Shown here: positions 8,921 to 17,385 of the stretch, in pieces
Layout of the letters: each line of letters opens with the position of its first letter
Numbering within the stretch: the first letter of the stretch is position 1
NCBI GenBank assembly: GCA_945897465.1
Contig: CAMDFK010000010.1
Span: 1-64,000, forward strand
Length of the DNA stretch: 64,000 nucleotides
DNA from: Limnohabitans sp. Rim8
GTDB taxonomy: Bacteria; Pseudomonadota; Gammaproteobacteria; Burkholderiales; Burkholderiaceae_C
Direction of reading: 5' to 3'
Program-made: the position numbers and the translations under genes
The notes under the pieces: generated by a model
Told to the model about the DNA's origin: nothing
Seen by the model: only the letters and a program-made list of their open reading frames with translations
Database searches by the model: none

Positions 8921-9706
8921 TTACATGTTGTTGTTCAAGAAGCGCAGCATGCCGTCTACGGCAGAGATGGCTTTGGAGTTGATTTCGTAAGCGCGTTGGG
9001 TCTCGATCATGTTGACCATTTCTTCCACCACGTTCACGTTGGAGGCTTCCAAAGCGCCTTGCATCAGCTGGCCAGCGCCGCCCTGGCCTGCTTGCCCCAC
9101 GATGGGGGCACCGCTGGCTGTGGTTTCTTTGAGCAGGTTTTGGCCCATGGCTTGCAAACCTGCAGGGTTGGCAAAACGTGCGATCTGGATTTGACCCAGC
9201 ACCTGGGCGCCGCCGCCTGCCGCGGTTTCTATCGACACTGTGCCGTCTTGGCCAATGGAGATGCTGGCCACGTTGGGCGGGATGGTGATGGCGGGTTGCA
9301 GCGGTGCGCCGTTGGCCGTGACCAACTGGCCCGTGGCTGAGATCTTGAATGCACCGTCTCGCGTGTAGGCGATCGTGCCATCGGGCTGGGCGATTTGGAA
9401 AAAACCTTCCCCTTGGACAGCCAGGTCCAGTGCGTTTTTGGTGGTGACCAAGCTGCCTTGTGTGTGGGTTTTTTCGGTGGCCACGATGCGCACACCCGTG
9501 CCGAGCATCAAGCCCGTGGGGGCTTGTGCGTCGGCACCCACTTGGGCGCCGGGCTGGCGCAGGTTTTGGTAGAGCATGTCTTCGAAGCTGGCACGGTCGC
9601 GCTTGAAGCCGGTGGTGTTGACGTTGGCCAAGTTGTTGGAGATGACCGACATGCGCGTTTGTTGCGCATCGAGGCCGGTCTTGGCAATCCACATTGAGGC
9701 ATCCAT
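8921..9706 (-). CDS. flgG: distal rod protein FlgG
   Basis: A 261-residue distal rod protein, the normal length for FlgG (260). It begins MDASMWIAKTGLDAQQTRMSVISNNLANVNTTGFKRDRASFEDMLYQ, the FlgG form of the flagellar basal-body rod motif. It carries the long rod insertion (RQPGAQVGADAQAPTGLMLGTG) that separates rod from hook proteins. The C-terminus VEEMVNMIETQRAYEINSKAISAVDGMLRFLNN is conserved. It is between flgF and flgH. Confidence 0.97.
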   Translation of the reverse strand: MDASMWIAKTGLDAQQTRMSVISNNLANVNTTGFKRDRASFEDMLYQNLRQPGAQVGADAQAPTGLMLGTGVRIVATEKTHTQGSLVTTKNALDLAVQGEGFFQIAQPDGTIAYTRDGAFKISATGQLVTANGAPLQPAITIPPNVASISIGQDGTVSIETAAGGGAQVLGQIQIARFANPAGLQAMGQNLLKETTASGAPIVGQAGQGGAGQLMQGALEASNVNVVEEMVNMIETQRAYEINSKAISAVDGMLRFLNNNM

Positions 9707-9724
9707 GGGGTGCTCCTGTCAGGG

Positions 9725-10486
9725 TTAAGCCGCTTTCATCATGGAAGAGCCGGACTCGTCGAGTCCTTTCATTTCCTTGATGATGCGAATCTGGGTTTCA
9801 AAACTGCGTGAGTGATCGATCAGCCGTGTCATCGCTTCGATGGCACTGACGTTGCTGCCCTCCAGGGCTTTCGGGATCACTTTGGGCAGTGAATCAGTCA
9901 AAGCAATGTCTGTGCCATCGGGTTTTTCCGACACCTTGAACAAGCCGTCTTCACGTCGAGCCAGGCTCACGTTAGAGGCATCGCGCAATCGCAGTTGCCC
10001 CACCAGCACGTCGGCAACAGGCCCAACTTGTGCCGGGTCGCGGGCGTAGATGCTGCCGTCCGGGTTGATGCTGACCAGCAGTCCCGGGGGAATGGCAATG
10101 GGGCCGCCTTCGCCGAGGACCAAGTGACCTGACCCGTTTTCGAGCTGGCCCTGGATGTTGACTTTGAGGTCTCCGCGGCGTGTGAAGGCTTGGTCGCCAT
10201 TGGGCGCTTGTACCGTGAGCACGGCAGTGCCCGCCATGGCGATATCCATGGGGCGGCCTGTGGCCATGACTGGGCCGGGGTCCATGCGGATGAGGTCGCG
10301 GGCAATGCTTTGAGCTTGGTAGCGGGTGTCAAAACCCGCACCTTCGACCTTGACCGATTGCAGAGCCACGTCGTAGCTGCTTTTGAAGCCCGTTGTGGAC
10401 ACGTTGGCCAGGTCGTTGACCAACACCTGGCGTGCTGTGGCCTGCTCTTTGATGGTGGCGTTGGAGGTGAAGACAAGGCGGTCCAT
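9725..10486 (-). CDS. flgF: proximal rod protein FlgF
   Basis: A 253-residue rod protein of the FlgF type. The N-terminus MDRLVFTSNATIKEQATARQVLVNDLANVSTTGFKSS contains a degenerate ANNLANVSTTGFK rod motif. The C-terminus SNVSAIEAMTRLIDHSRSFETQIRIIKEMKGLDESGSSMM matches FlgF. The length agrees with the family (about 250). It lies between flgE and flgG. Confidence 0.96.
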   Translation of the reverse strand: MDRLVFTSNATIKEQATARQVLVNDLANVSTTGFKSSYDVALQSVKVEGAGFDTRYQAQSIARDLIRMDPGPVMATGRPMDIAMAGTAVLTVQAPNGDQAFTRRGDLKVNIQGQLENGSGHLVLGEGGPIAIPPGLLVSINPDGSIYARDPAQVGPVADVLVGQLRLRDASNVSLARREDGLFKVSEKPDGTDIALTDSLPKVIPKALEGSNVSAIEAMTRLIDHSRSFETQIRIIKEMKGLDESGSSMMKAA

Positions 10487-10527
10487 GGTGGCGTTCTCAG
10501 GGGTACTGTCGTGGTCAGTTCAGCCCA

Positions 10528-13173
10528 TCAAGCTCGGATGTTGATGATGGCGCTGGTCATGGTGGAGCTGGTCTCAATGGCTTTGGCGTTGGCCTGGAAG
10601 TTACGCTGGGCGGTGATCAGGTCCACCAGCTCCTGCGTCAAGTCCACGTTGGCACGTTCAGTGGCACCCGCGCGGATGGAGCCGAAGCCAGCCGAGCCCG
10701 CTTCACCGATCTTGGCGACGCCTGATGTGGCCGATGACAAATAGCTGGCATCACCCACTTGACGCAGGCCAGAGGGGCTGGAGAAGTTAGCCAACACAAT
10801 TTTGCCTAGCGACACCTGGGAGCCGTTCGAGTAAGTGGCGTTGACCAATCCGTCCACGCCAATGTTCAGCCCCATCAATTCGCCTTCAGGAGCACCATCT
10901 TGAGATTGAGAAAGAACAGCAAAGGCGCTTGAGTACTGCGTCGATTGGGTGAAATCAATCGACATGGTCAAGGCACCTTTACCGCCGTCCAAGAAGGCCG
11001 TTTCAAATGGCATCTTCGTCAAGGGCGACAGTGGCTTACCGGTCAGGTCAAAGCTCAACTCGCCGCGATCTAGGTACACAGGCCACCATTGGGTTTTGGT
11101 GGAAAGGTCGGTGATGTCTTCGGTTTGCTCCCCGTTCTTGACGTATTGCGGCACACCGTTTTGAGTGAACTGCTTGAGCTGAATCCATTGGTTGTTTGAT
11201 CCGTAAGCCATCTCTGTATTGGCCAAGCCCCAATCGGGTGAGCCTGAAACCTGCAAAGAAACCGCTTCACCGGTTTCACCTGTTGTGAAGCTCAGGCGCT
11301 TGGCAGTGGAGTCCCAGCTCACACCAATACCGCTGACTTTCAAGCCAGTGCTTGTGTCCACCAGGGTGTTGATGGCGTCTTGTAAGGCGACAGCGAACTT
11401 TTCCATGCTGGCGTAGCTGCCAGGTTCGAGTTCAACCGTTCCAGAGATGTTACCTACCGTGACAAAAAAGTCTTTGTTGGTAGAGCTGACACGCACAGCA
11501 CCCGATGTGTTGGCGGTCATCACTTCACCTTTGAGAATGGCGGGTGAGCTGGCTTTGCCACGTAAGGCCTCGGTGATGCTGGGGTCGACGCGCAATTCAG
11601 TGGGCAGCGGATCAATGGCATCAGGATCGGGCAGACCCAGTACGGCCTGCGCTTCCTCAGAGGCTGCGCCGATGATAATGGCAGAGTTGTCTCCTGTGGT
11701 ACCCGATGAAAACTTGAAAGAGTTGGTTTCGGCTTCAAAAGAGACCCGTACCCCGTATCGTGGATCAGAGTTGGTGCTCTTACCCAACTCATTGTTGATG
11801 AAAATACCCAAATTCCTTGCCAATACGGTGGGGTCGCTGTCATCTTCCAGCAATTCGTATTGGATGGTAATGGCATTGCCCATCTCATCGATGTTGATGT
11901 CGAATTCAAGTGTGTTGGCTGATGAAAATGCATCGTCTCGCACGCTCATCAAATCAGCGCTGAGGTCGCCAGTGCTTCCATCGCCAGTGGTCTCTACCAA
12001 GGTCACGCCTGTCCGGTTTGAAATTTGGAAACCAGTCTCTACCGGAGGTGTTGCATCAGGATCACCGGCCTCCCATTCGAGTTTGACACGCGCTGTTTCG
12101 CCCTTGGATATCAGCTTGTCATTGATCAGGTTTTCAATGTTTTTGGCCAGTGCTTCAGGATAACGGTCGGCCACAGTCATGTTGTAAGTGACTGTATAGA
12201 CCGAGGTGCCTTGAGTGATCTCAAGGCTGATGGATCCTTCACCAGATGCCGCACTCCCTGCAGCTGTTAGGTCAGCCAGTTCAGCCGAGTCGTAGGGGTC
12301 GCCTGTCACGCTGGCTGATTCGGAAATTTTCTTGTTCGACTGCTCGTCCAGTGAGTACATTTCCATGGTGCCTGAGGAGGGAATCACACGAGAATCGCTC
12401 TTGGGCAACACATCACCGTATTTGTTTACAAAAAGTGGACTTCCGGTCATGTTGGTGGATTGCTGCAACGCTGGGTTAACCAGGGTGTCCCCCACGTAAA
12501 AATAAGTCTGCCATTTACTTTGCGGGCTGGCCTGACTGGCATTCTGTGTTTTGACATAGTAGACGGTGGCCAAGTAACCGTTACCACCGCTGTCGTAGAC
12601 CGTCAGGGCCGTGCTTTTGTTGAATGTGCTGGGGTTGCTTCGGTCAAACTCTGCATCAATCACGGCCGAGTCGGCGGGCAGGTTCAGACCCAACTGAATT
12701 TGTGTTGTTTCCACCGCTTCACCCGAGGTTTTTGGGGGGATGGTCAGGGCATTCAGGTTGGTCAAATCGGCCTTGCCGGACGAGTCGACTGACGCTGCCA
12801 TCAAACGTTGGCCCGTGGAGTTGACCACGTTGTTCTGGTCGTTCAGTGTGAAGGAGCCGTTGCGGGTGTAGATGTCTTGCAGGCCGTCCGGCGTTTTGAG
12901 CGGGAAAAAGCCGTCGCCCGTGATGGCCAAATCGAGCGAGTTGCCCGAGGTGGAGATGTTGCCCTGACTGAATTCCTGGCTCACTTGCTTGAGCGAAACG
13001 CCCTGGCCGATGTTGCTCGAGGACTTTTGCAGGGGCGAAGTGGAAAAGATGTCCCCAAAGTCGGCCCGCGAGCGCTTGAAGCCCGAGGTGCCCACGTTGG
13101 CGATGTTGTTGGAAGTGACCGCCAACTGGGCCGTGGCCGAGTTCAGTCCGGTGAGCGAGGTGTAAAAAGACAT
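10528..13173 (-). CDS. flgE: flagellar hook protein FlgE, unusually long
   Basis: An 881-residue hook subunit. The D0 motif (SLTGLNSATAQLAVTSNN followed by IANVGTSGFKRSRADFGDIF, residues 5-42) and the C-terminus (ERANVDLTQELVDLITAQRN, then FQANAKAIETSSTMTSAIIN) are canonical. Enterobacterial FlgE has about 400 residues, so this protein is more than twice as long. The extra mass is in the middle (about residues 240-640), in acidic, Thr/Ser-rich segments likely to form extra outward domains. The reading frame is intact throughout, so this is a large hook protein and not an artefact. It follows flgD. Confidence 0.95.
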   Translation of the reverse strand: MSFYTSLTGLNSATAQLAVTSNNIANVGTSGFKRSRADFGDIFSTSPLQKSSSNIGQGVSLKQVSQEFSQGNISTSGNSLDLAITGDGFFPLKTPDGLQDIYTRNGSFTLNDQNNVVNSTGQRLMAASVDSSGKADLTNLNALTIPPKTSGEAVETTQIQLGLNLPADSAVIDAEFDRSNPSTFNKSTALTVYDSGGNGYLATVYYVKTQNASQASPQSKWQTYFYVGDTLVNPALQQSTNMTGSPLFVNKYGDVLPKSDSRVIPSSGTMEMYSLDEQSNKKISESASVTGDPYDSAELADLTAAGSAASGEGSISLEITQGTSVYTVTYNMTVADRYPEALAKNIENLINDKLISKGETARVKLEWEAGDPDATPPVETGFQISNRTGVTLVETTGDGSTGDLSADLMSVRDDAFSSANTLEFDINIDEMGNAITIQYELLEDDSDPTVLARNLGIFINNELGKSTNSDPRYGVRVSFEAETNSFKFSSGTTGDNSAIIIGAASEEAQAVLGLPDPDAIDPLPTELRVDPSITEALRGKASSPAILKGEVMTANTSGAVRVSSTNKDFFVTVGNISGTVELEPGSYASMEKFAVALQDAINTLVDTSTGLKVSGIGVSWDSTAKRLSFTTGETGEAVSLQVSGSPDWGLANTEMAYGSNNQWIQLKQFTQNGVPQYVKNGEQTEDITDLSTKTQWWPVYLDRGELSFDLTGKPLSPLTKMPFETAFLDGGKGALTMSIDFTQSTQYSSAFAVLSQSQDGAPEGELMGLNIGVDGLVNATYSNGSQVSLGKIVLANFSSPSGLRQVGDASYLSSATSGVAKIGEAGSAGFGSIRAGATERANVDLTQELVDLITAQRNFQANAKAIETSSTMTSAIINIRA

Positions 13174-13216
13174 GCTGGATGGCTCCTGTTGGAATGGGGG
13201 TGTTAGGGGCGGCTGT

Positions 13217-13906
13217 TTAGATACCGACGCGCTTGACGTCGGTCAGCAGCAGGGTTTTGCCGCCATCGACTTCCACGCTGACGCTGCCATCACTCGGATT
13301 GCTGGAGATGGCGCGTACAGTGGACAAGGTGCTGACGGGGATCGTTTCGGTTTGGCCATTGACAACGGCTGTGGCGCGCAAGCTGTAGAGGCCGCTGGGG
13401 GCGTTGTTGCCTGCGGTGTCTTTGCCGTCCCAAGTGAGCGGGGTGGTGCCCGGCAGTTGGGGGCCTGCCGTCAGCTCGCGAACCAGACGGCCTTGGCTGT
13501 CAAAGACGCTCACTTGTATGCCGTTGGCCCCTAAGGGAAGGTCGATGCTGGCATCGATGGCACCACCGGCTGCCAATTGGGTGGGCGTGTCGGTCACGGC
13601 CACTTTTTTGCCAATGAGCGAGGCGCTGCCCAGCATCCGTTCGCCCGACATGGAGGTGACAAAGCTGTCGAGCGAGGTCTGCATATTGGTCAAGGCTTCG
13701 AGTTGCGAAAACTGCGCCAGCTGGGCCACGAAAGCCTCGTTCTTGACGGGCTCCAGCGGGTTCTGGTTTTGCAACTGCGCGGTGAACAGGGTCAGGAACT
13801 CCTGCTTGCCCATGTCTTCGTTGGTTTTCTTGGCCGCGTCTTTCACGTCTTCGTAGCGAGCGACGTTTTTCAGCAGACTGGACGATGTCACGTTGGTGGT
13901 GGCCAT
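13217..13906 (-). CDS. flgD: hook-capping protein FlgD
   Basis: A 229-residue hook cap, which guides FlgE assembly and is shed before the filament forms. The motif MGKQEFLTLFTAQLQNQNPLEPVKNEAFVAQLAQFSQLEALTNMQ (about residues 31-76) is the conserved FlgD N-terminal domain. The C-terminal half has the Ig-like and Tudor-like domains (GLYSLRATAVVNGQTETIPV). The length is normal. It is positioned between flgC and flgE. Confidence 0.97.
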   Translation of the reverse strand: MATTNVTSSSLLKNVARYEDVKDAAKKTNEDMGKQEFLTLFTAQLQNQNPLEPVKNEAFVAQLAQFSQLEALTNMQTSLDSFVTSMSGERMLGSASLIGKKVAVTDTPTQLAAGGAIDASIDLPLGANGIQVSVFDSQGRLVRELTAGPQLPGTTPLTWDGKDTAGNNAPSGLYSLRATAVVNGQTETIPVSTLSTVRAISSNPSDGSVSVEVDGGKTLLLTDVKRVGI

Positions 13907-13920
13907 GGGGTGCTTTCAGG

Positions 13921-14346
13921 TCAGGCCTTGGAGATGTCCAGCGTGCGCATCATGAGTTGACGCGCCGTGTTGATCACTTCGACGTTGTTTTGGTAGGAGC
14001 GAGCCGCGGCCATCATCTCGACCATCTCGGTGACTTCGCTCACGTTGGATTGGTAGACATAACCGTCTTTGTCGGCCAAGGGGTTGCGCGGGTCAGACAC
14101 ACGTCGTGGGGGGGCGGCGTCATCGGCCATGCGGTCCACTTTCACGCCGCCCACGTAGGGGGCACCGTTGTGGGTCATTTGCGCATCGATCAGGGCCTTG
14201 AATACGGGGCGTTTGGCACGAAAAGCGTCCTGTTCGGTGGTGGACACGGTGCCCGCGTTGGCCAAGTTGGATGCGGTGGCGTTCATGCGGGTGAGCTGCG
14301 CGTTCAGCGCCGTGCCTGCAATGCCGAAAATATTGTCCATGGCCAT
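13921..14346 (-). CDS. flgC: proximal rod protein FlgC
   Basis: A 141-residue proximal rod protein, the usual FlgC length (about 135). It starts MAMDNIFGIAGTALNAQLTRMNATASNLANAGTVSTTEQDAFRAKRPVF, with the rod SNLANA motif. The C-terminus SNVSEVTEMVEMMAAARSYQNNVEVINTARQLMMRTLDI is typical. A GGGGAG Shine-Dalgarno lies 7 bases before the chosen ATG. Two bases separate it from flgB. Confidence 0.97.
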   Translation of the reverse strand: MAMDNIFGIAGTALNAQLTRMNATASNLANAGTVSTTEQDAFRAKRPVFKALIDAQMTHNGAPYVGGVKVDRMADDAAPPRRVSDPRNPLADKDGYVYQSNVSEVTEMVEMMAAARSYQNNVEVINTARQLMMRTLDISKA

Positions 14347-14348
14347 GA

Positions 14349-14738
14349 TCAGTCTCCCCGCAAGGCTTTGCGCACGCTGCTGACTCGGCTTTCCAGAAAG
14401 TTCAGCGTGGCTTGGTAGTCGGCGGCGGCTTTACCGTACTGGGCTTGTTCCACGCTCATTTCTACGGTGTTGCCGTCAAAGGCGGTGTTGAATGGGGTGC
14501 GGTAGCGCATGCCGTCGGCGTCGATGCCTTGACCCACGGCAAAGTGGCCTTGGCTTGTTGCCTTCATGGCGCTGTCTTGAAATTGGGTTTCTTTCATCAC
14601 GGCCTTGAAGTCGATGTCCCGTGCTTTGTAGTGCGGGGTGTCCGCGTTGGCGATGTTTTGCGCCAACACTTCCAGGCGGCGGCTTTTGACTTGCAAAGCT
14701 TGTTCGTGCACGCCGAGTGCTTGGTTCAACAAATTCAT
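14349..14738 (-). CDS. flgB: proximal rod protein FlgB
   Basis: A 129-residue proximal rod protein. The ATG at 14738 is chosen because AGGAG lies 5 bases upstream and the product then begins MNLLNQALGVHEQALQVKSRR, as FlgB does. A longer frame from a TTG at 14780 lacks such support. The motif RRLEVLAQNIANADTPHYKARDIDF is the FlgB rod signature, and the C-terminus NFLESRVSSVRKALRGD fits. This is the first gene of the flgBCDEFGHIJKL run. A sigma-54 promoter lies at 14827-14842. Confidence 0.96.
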   Translation of the reverse strand: MNLLNQALGVHEQALQVKSRRLEVLAQNIANADTPHYKARDIDFKAVMKETQFQDSAMKATSQGHFAVGQGIDADGMRYRTPFNTAFDGNTVEMSVEQAQYGKAAADYQATLNFLESRVSSVRKALRGD

Positions 14739-14826
14739 CTGGACTCCTGTGGTCACGGGTTCGAAGATCAAGGTCGTCAACTTTTTGACGTGAGGGGCTC
14801 AAGTTGAGCGCCTTGTGGTCGATATC

Positions 14827-14842
14827 AGCAAAAGCCGTGCCA
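14827..14842 (-). promoter_or_regulatory. sigma-54 promoter of the flgB operon
   Basis: On the reverse strand TGGCACGGCTTTTGCT, a full match to the RpoN -24/-12 consensus TGGCAC-N5-TTGCW with the GG and GC 10 bases apart. It lies about 90 bases before the flgB ATG. The intergenic stretch 14739-14943 also holds short GC-rich repeats (GCGGCAAATTGCCG type) just after the hydrolase gene. Confidence 0.85.
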
Positions 14843-14943
14843 GCTGAATCTGAATCCTTTGGGGCTAAGCCCCTGTGCCTGAGTGGGTGAGAGCGGCAAA
14901 TTGCCGTCAGCGGCAATGGCCTGCGGCCAAGATTTGCCGCTGC

Positions 14944-16071
14944 TTACCGCAAAGTGGTGGGCAGCGAGTTGGCCACTTCGTCATAAAGACGGGTCATGGC
15001 ACCTTTTCCCAAGGCGCCGAGCACGGGGGGGGCGGTGGCCCGAGGCGTTTGGGGCAGCAGGGCGTTGGTCAAGTTGTGCAAGCCAGCCAAGATGGAGTTG
15101 CGTGTGATGGGGCCGCGCGTGTCTTGCCCCACATGCAGGTAGCGAGCCTGTGGCCCGGCAATGGGCAAAGGTGCATCGGGCCGGGTTTCTTGCCGGGCCG
15201 CTGGCGTGAGCACCGTCAGGTACAAATCGTCCAATCCAATGGGTGGCCCTTTGACGCGCAGTCCGGCTTGTGAAAAGTAGCGGTCCACCAAGTCCAGTTG
15301 CTGTAACAAGCCCATGCCCAAAATGGCCCGGGGGTTGTCTTTGAAGCCCACCGAGGCAGCCCCGCGGTTGGGGCCATCACAAAACTGGATGATGCCGTGG
15401 CAGTTGCCATTGCTGGCTTGGGGGTTCATGCCGCCGCTCTCCATCAGGCTCAAACGGGCAAAGTCGTCGGGCTGGAAGTTGTAACGGTCGGCCAGGGCAA
15501 GGATCCTTTCCTTGACGGCGGCCGCTTCATGGGCGGGCACAAAACCTTTCGCGACAGCCCGCTCCAAGGTTTTGTCCAGCACGGCGTGTTGGACCTCAGC
15601 GCCTTGGCTGTTGGCCCAAGGGGTCGGCCGGCTGGCCAAGGCGGTAGCCGTTGAGGCGGCGGGCGCGGCCAGTTGCCCCACCGACTGCGACTTGTGCGGG
15701 GCCAACTCCAGCGGCCCGGGTGCTTCAGATCGGGCCAAAGCAGGCATTCGGAGGCTCGAAAAGTCGATTTTCTGACCCGTCAGGATGAGGTCGGGGTTGT
15801 CAATCTGGTTGCGTGCGGCCACTTGGTGGGCCAAACGCATGGCCTGTTGCTCGCTGATGGGTTGTTGGTTTTGCCGGTAGTGCGCCTTGACCAGTCCAAT
15901 CAAGGTGTCTCCTTCTTGCGCTTGGACCACAGCGGCGCGTGGCGAAACATCGGCCAGCAGCTGTCCAAAAGCGCCCGAGCGGCCTGAAGCGGGCGACAAA
16001 GCACCGCCGCCCGACAGGGCAGAAGTGCTCAGCGCGGGCAGGCTGGGCAGGGGCGGTAAAAGGGCGCTCAT
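14944..16071 (-). CDS. flagellar-cluster peptidoglycan hydrolase with LysM domain
   Basis: A 375-residue protein. Residues about 50-105 look like a LysM module (VQAQEGDTLIGLVKAHYRQN ... LILTGQKIDF), which binds peptidoglycan. Residues about 170-300 resemble a lysozyme-like or soluble lytic transglycosylase fold: FARLSLMESGGMNPQASNGN and HGIIQFCDGPNRG. The Glu in MESGG is the candidate catalytic residue. No obvious signal peptide is seen, so export through the flagellar apparatus is possible. It is upstream of flgB on the same strand but separated from it by a sigma-54 promoter. Because FlgJ here lacks its hydrolase domain, this enzyme is the likely candidate for opening the cell wall for the rod (inference). 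Confidence 0.75.
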   Translation of the reverse strand: MSALLPPLPSLPALSTSALSGGGALSPASGRSGAFGQLLADVSPRAAVVQAQEGDTLIGLVKAHYRQNQQPISEQQAMRLAHQVAARNQIDNPDLILTGQKIDFSSLRMPALARSEAPGPLELAPHKSQSVGQLAAPAASTATALASRPTPWANSQGAEVQHAVLDKTLERAVAKGFVPAHEAAAVKERILALADRYNFQPDDFARLSLMESGGMNPQASNGNCHGIIQFCDGPNRGAASVGFKDNPRAILGMGLLQQLDLVDRYFSQAGLRVKGPPIGLDDLYLTVLTPAARQETRPDAPLPIAGPQARYLHVGQDTRGPITRNSILAGLHNLTNALLPQTPRATAPPVLGALGKGAMTRLYDEVANSLPTTLR

Positions 16072-16114
16072 TGGGCTGGGTTTTGTCTAAGCTGGTCTCG
16101 TTTTTGCTTGGTAG

Positions 16115-16951
16115 ATGGAAATCAAGAGCACTGTCAAAACTTCCACACCTATGAAACCCTCCATGCAAATGCTGTGCCGACTTCTGGATCAGGTCTCCAT
16201 ACCCGCCCTTGGGTTCGGGGCAGTGTTGGGTTTGATCAGCGGTTCGACCTTGGCGGCCACACCGGCCTCGCCTGCGATGGCCCTGAAAAATGCGGTGGTC
16301 GATTGGGTCGCCCAAACCCAATCGGTGGCGCCCGAATCGGTGGAGCTTGCCCCCTTGGATTCGCGTTTGCAGGTCAAGGCCTGCACCAGCCCCTTGGCCA
16401 TGGACTTGCCTTTTGCCAGCCCTGACACCATCCGCGTGCGCTGCGTCCAACCGGCCTGGCAGCTTTATGTCCGCGTGTCCGTGCCGGGGCGTGTGGCCAC
16501 ATCTGGTCCTGCCAAGGCCGAGCCCACCAAGGCCGAGCCCGCCAAGGCCGAGCCCGCCCCAGTCGAAATGCGCCAGGTGTTGGTGGCGGCCGGTTCGCTG
16601 CAGCGCGGTATGCGCTTGACGGCGGCCCATGTTCGGCTGGCTGAGGTCGACGCAACTCGCATGCCCGTCAACGTTCTTGACCAGGTTTCTCAGGTGTTGC
16701 ATGCCGAGTTGGTGCGCGACCTGCGCCCTGACACCCCGTTGCGCAGCCACGACATTCGGCCGACTGTGCTCGTCAAACGGGGGCAGATGGTGTTGTTGTC
16801 GATCGGACAGGCCCAAGGTTTTCAGATTTCGGCTCGGGTGGAGGCCATGCAAGATGGACGCTATGGCGAGCAGATCAAACTTAAAAACCGCGATTCAGGG
16901 CGTATGCTCACGGGTTTGGTCAAAGGTCCCAACCAGGTCCAAGGTCTTTGA
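16115..16951 (+). CDS. flgA: flagellar P-ring chaperone FlgA
   Basis: A 278-residue periplasmic chaperone for P-ring assembly. A signal peptide is present (hydrophobic IPALGFGAVLGLISGSTLA, cut near AATPA). The C-terminal SAF-type domain is recognisable: RQVLVAAGSLQRGMRLTAAHV and RPDTPLRSHDIRPTVLVKRGQ, ending GRMLTGLVKGPNQVQ. An Ala-Lys-Glu-Pro repeat (AKAEPTKAEPAKAEPA, about residues 132-147) links the two halves. Neither this ATG nor an in-frame ATG at 16151 has a good ribosome-binding site, so the start is uncertain. It is divergent from the hydrolase gene and precedes flgM. Confidence 0.9.
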   Translation: MEIKSTVKTSTPMKPSMQMLCRLLDQVSIPALGFGAVLGLISGSTLAATPASPAMALKNAVVDWVAQTQSVAPESVELAPLDSRLQVKACTSPLAMDLPFASPDTIRVRCVQPAWQLYVRVSVPGRVATSGPAKAEPTKAEPAKAEPAPVEMRQVLVAAGSLQRGMRLTAAHVRLAEVDATRMPVNVLDQVSQVLHAELVRDLRPDTPLRSHDIRPTVLVKRGQMVLLSIGQAQGFQISARVEAMQDGRYGEQIKLKNRDSGRMLTGLVKGPNQVQGL

Positions 16952-16994
16952 TATCTCGGATGATGAAATTTTTAAAAATTACCAGCTTGGGGGC

Positions 16995-17021
16995 TCAAGT
17001 TCTAGAATCGGTTGCCGATAC
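16995..17021 (+). promoter_or_regulatory. sigma-28 (FliA) promoter of flgMN
   Basis: TCAAGTTC, an 11-base spacer, then GCCGATAC. The -10 matches the FliA consensus GCCGATAA at seven of eight positions. It lies 55 bases before flgM and provides the usual class-3 control of the anti-sigma factor. Confidence 0.85.
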
Positions 17022-17075
17022 AGAGTACGAGCGAGGTCTCAGCTCATTGACCAGAGACCAGAAAAGAGAACCATC

Positions 17076-17378
17076 ATGACTGATCCCATCTCTAGTTTTC
17101 GCCGGCTTGCCCAAATGGATTCGTCCAATCGCCAAGCGGCTGCGAAGGCTCAGGAGCGTGCGCCCAGCAGCGCGCCCGAAACCCCGACACAGGTTCAGGC
17201 GCCCCAGACCGACGAAGTCAAACTCAGCGCTGTGGCGCAGCAAGCCATGCAAGAGCCGGAATTTGACCGAGCCAAAGTCGAAGCGATCAAAACCGCCATT
17301 CAGCAGGGTCAATACCCCATGGATTCGCGCCGTATTGCTGAAAGCTTCCTGGCCATTGAAAAAATGATCAAGGAATAA
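17076..17378 (+). CDS. flgM: anti-sigma-28 factor FlgM
   Basis: A 100-residue FlgM, which binds FliA until the hook is complete and is then exported. The start ATG follows AAGAGAA. A longer in-frame reading from 16629 overlaps flgA and is rejected. The N-terminal half is Gln/Ala/Pro rich and disordered, as in the family. The C-terminal sigma-binding region is DEVKLSAVAQQAM ... DRAKVEAIKTAIQQGQYPMDSRRIAESFLAIEKMI (about residues 48-98). The gene has its own FliA promoter and is followed by flgN after 7 bases. Confidence 0.95.
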   Translation: MTDPISSFRRLAQMDSSNRQAAAKAQERAPSSAPETPTQVQAPQTDEVKLSAVAQQAMQEPEFDRAKVEAIKTAIQQGQYPMDSRRIAESFLAIEKMIKE

Positions 17379-17385
17379 ACTCGGC

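Noticed and set aside
16629-17075. N-terminal extension of flgM back into flgA
   Set aside because: The extension overlaps flgA out of frame and would contain the flgM FliA promoter; the ATG at 17076 with AAGAGAA is the real start.
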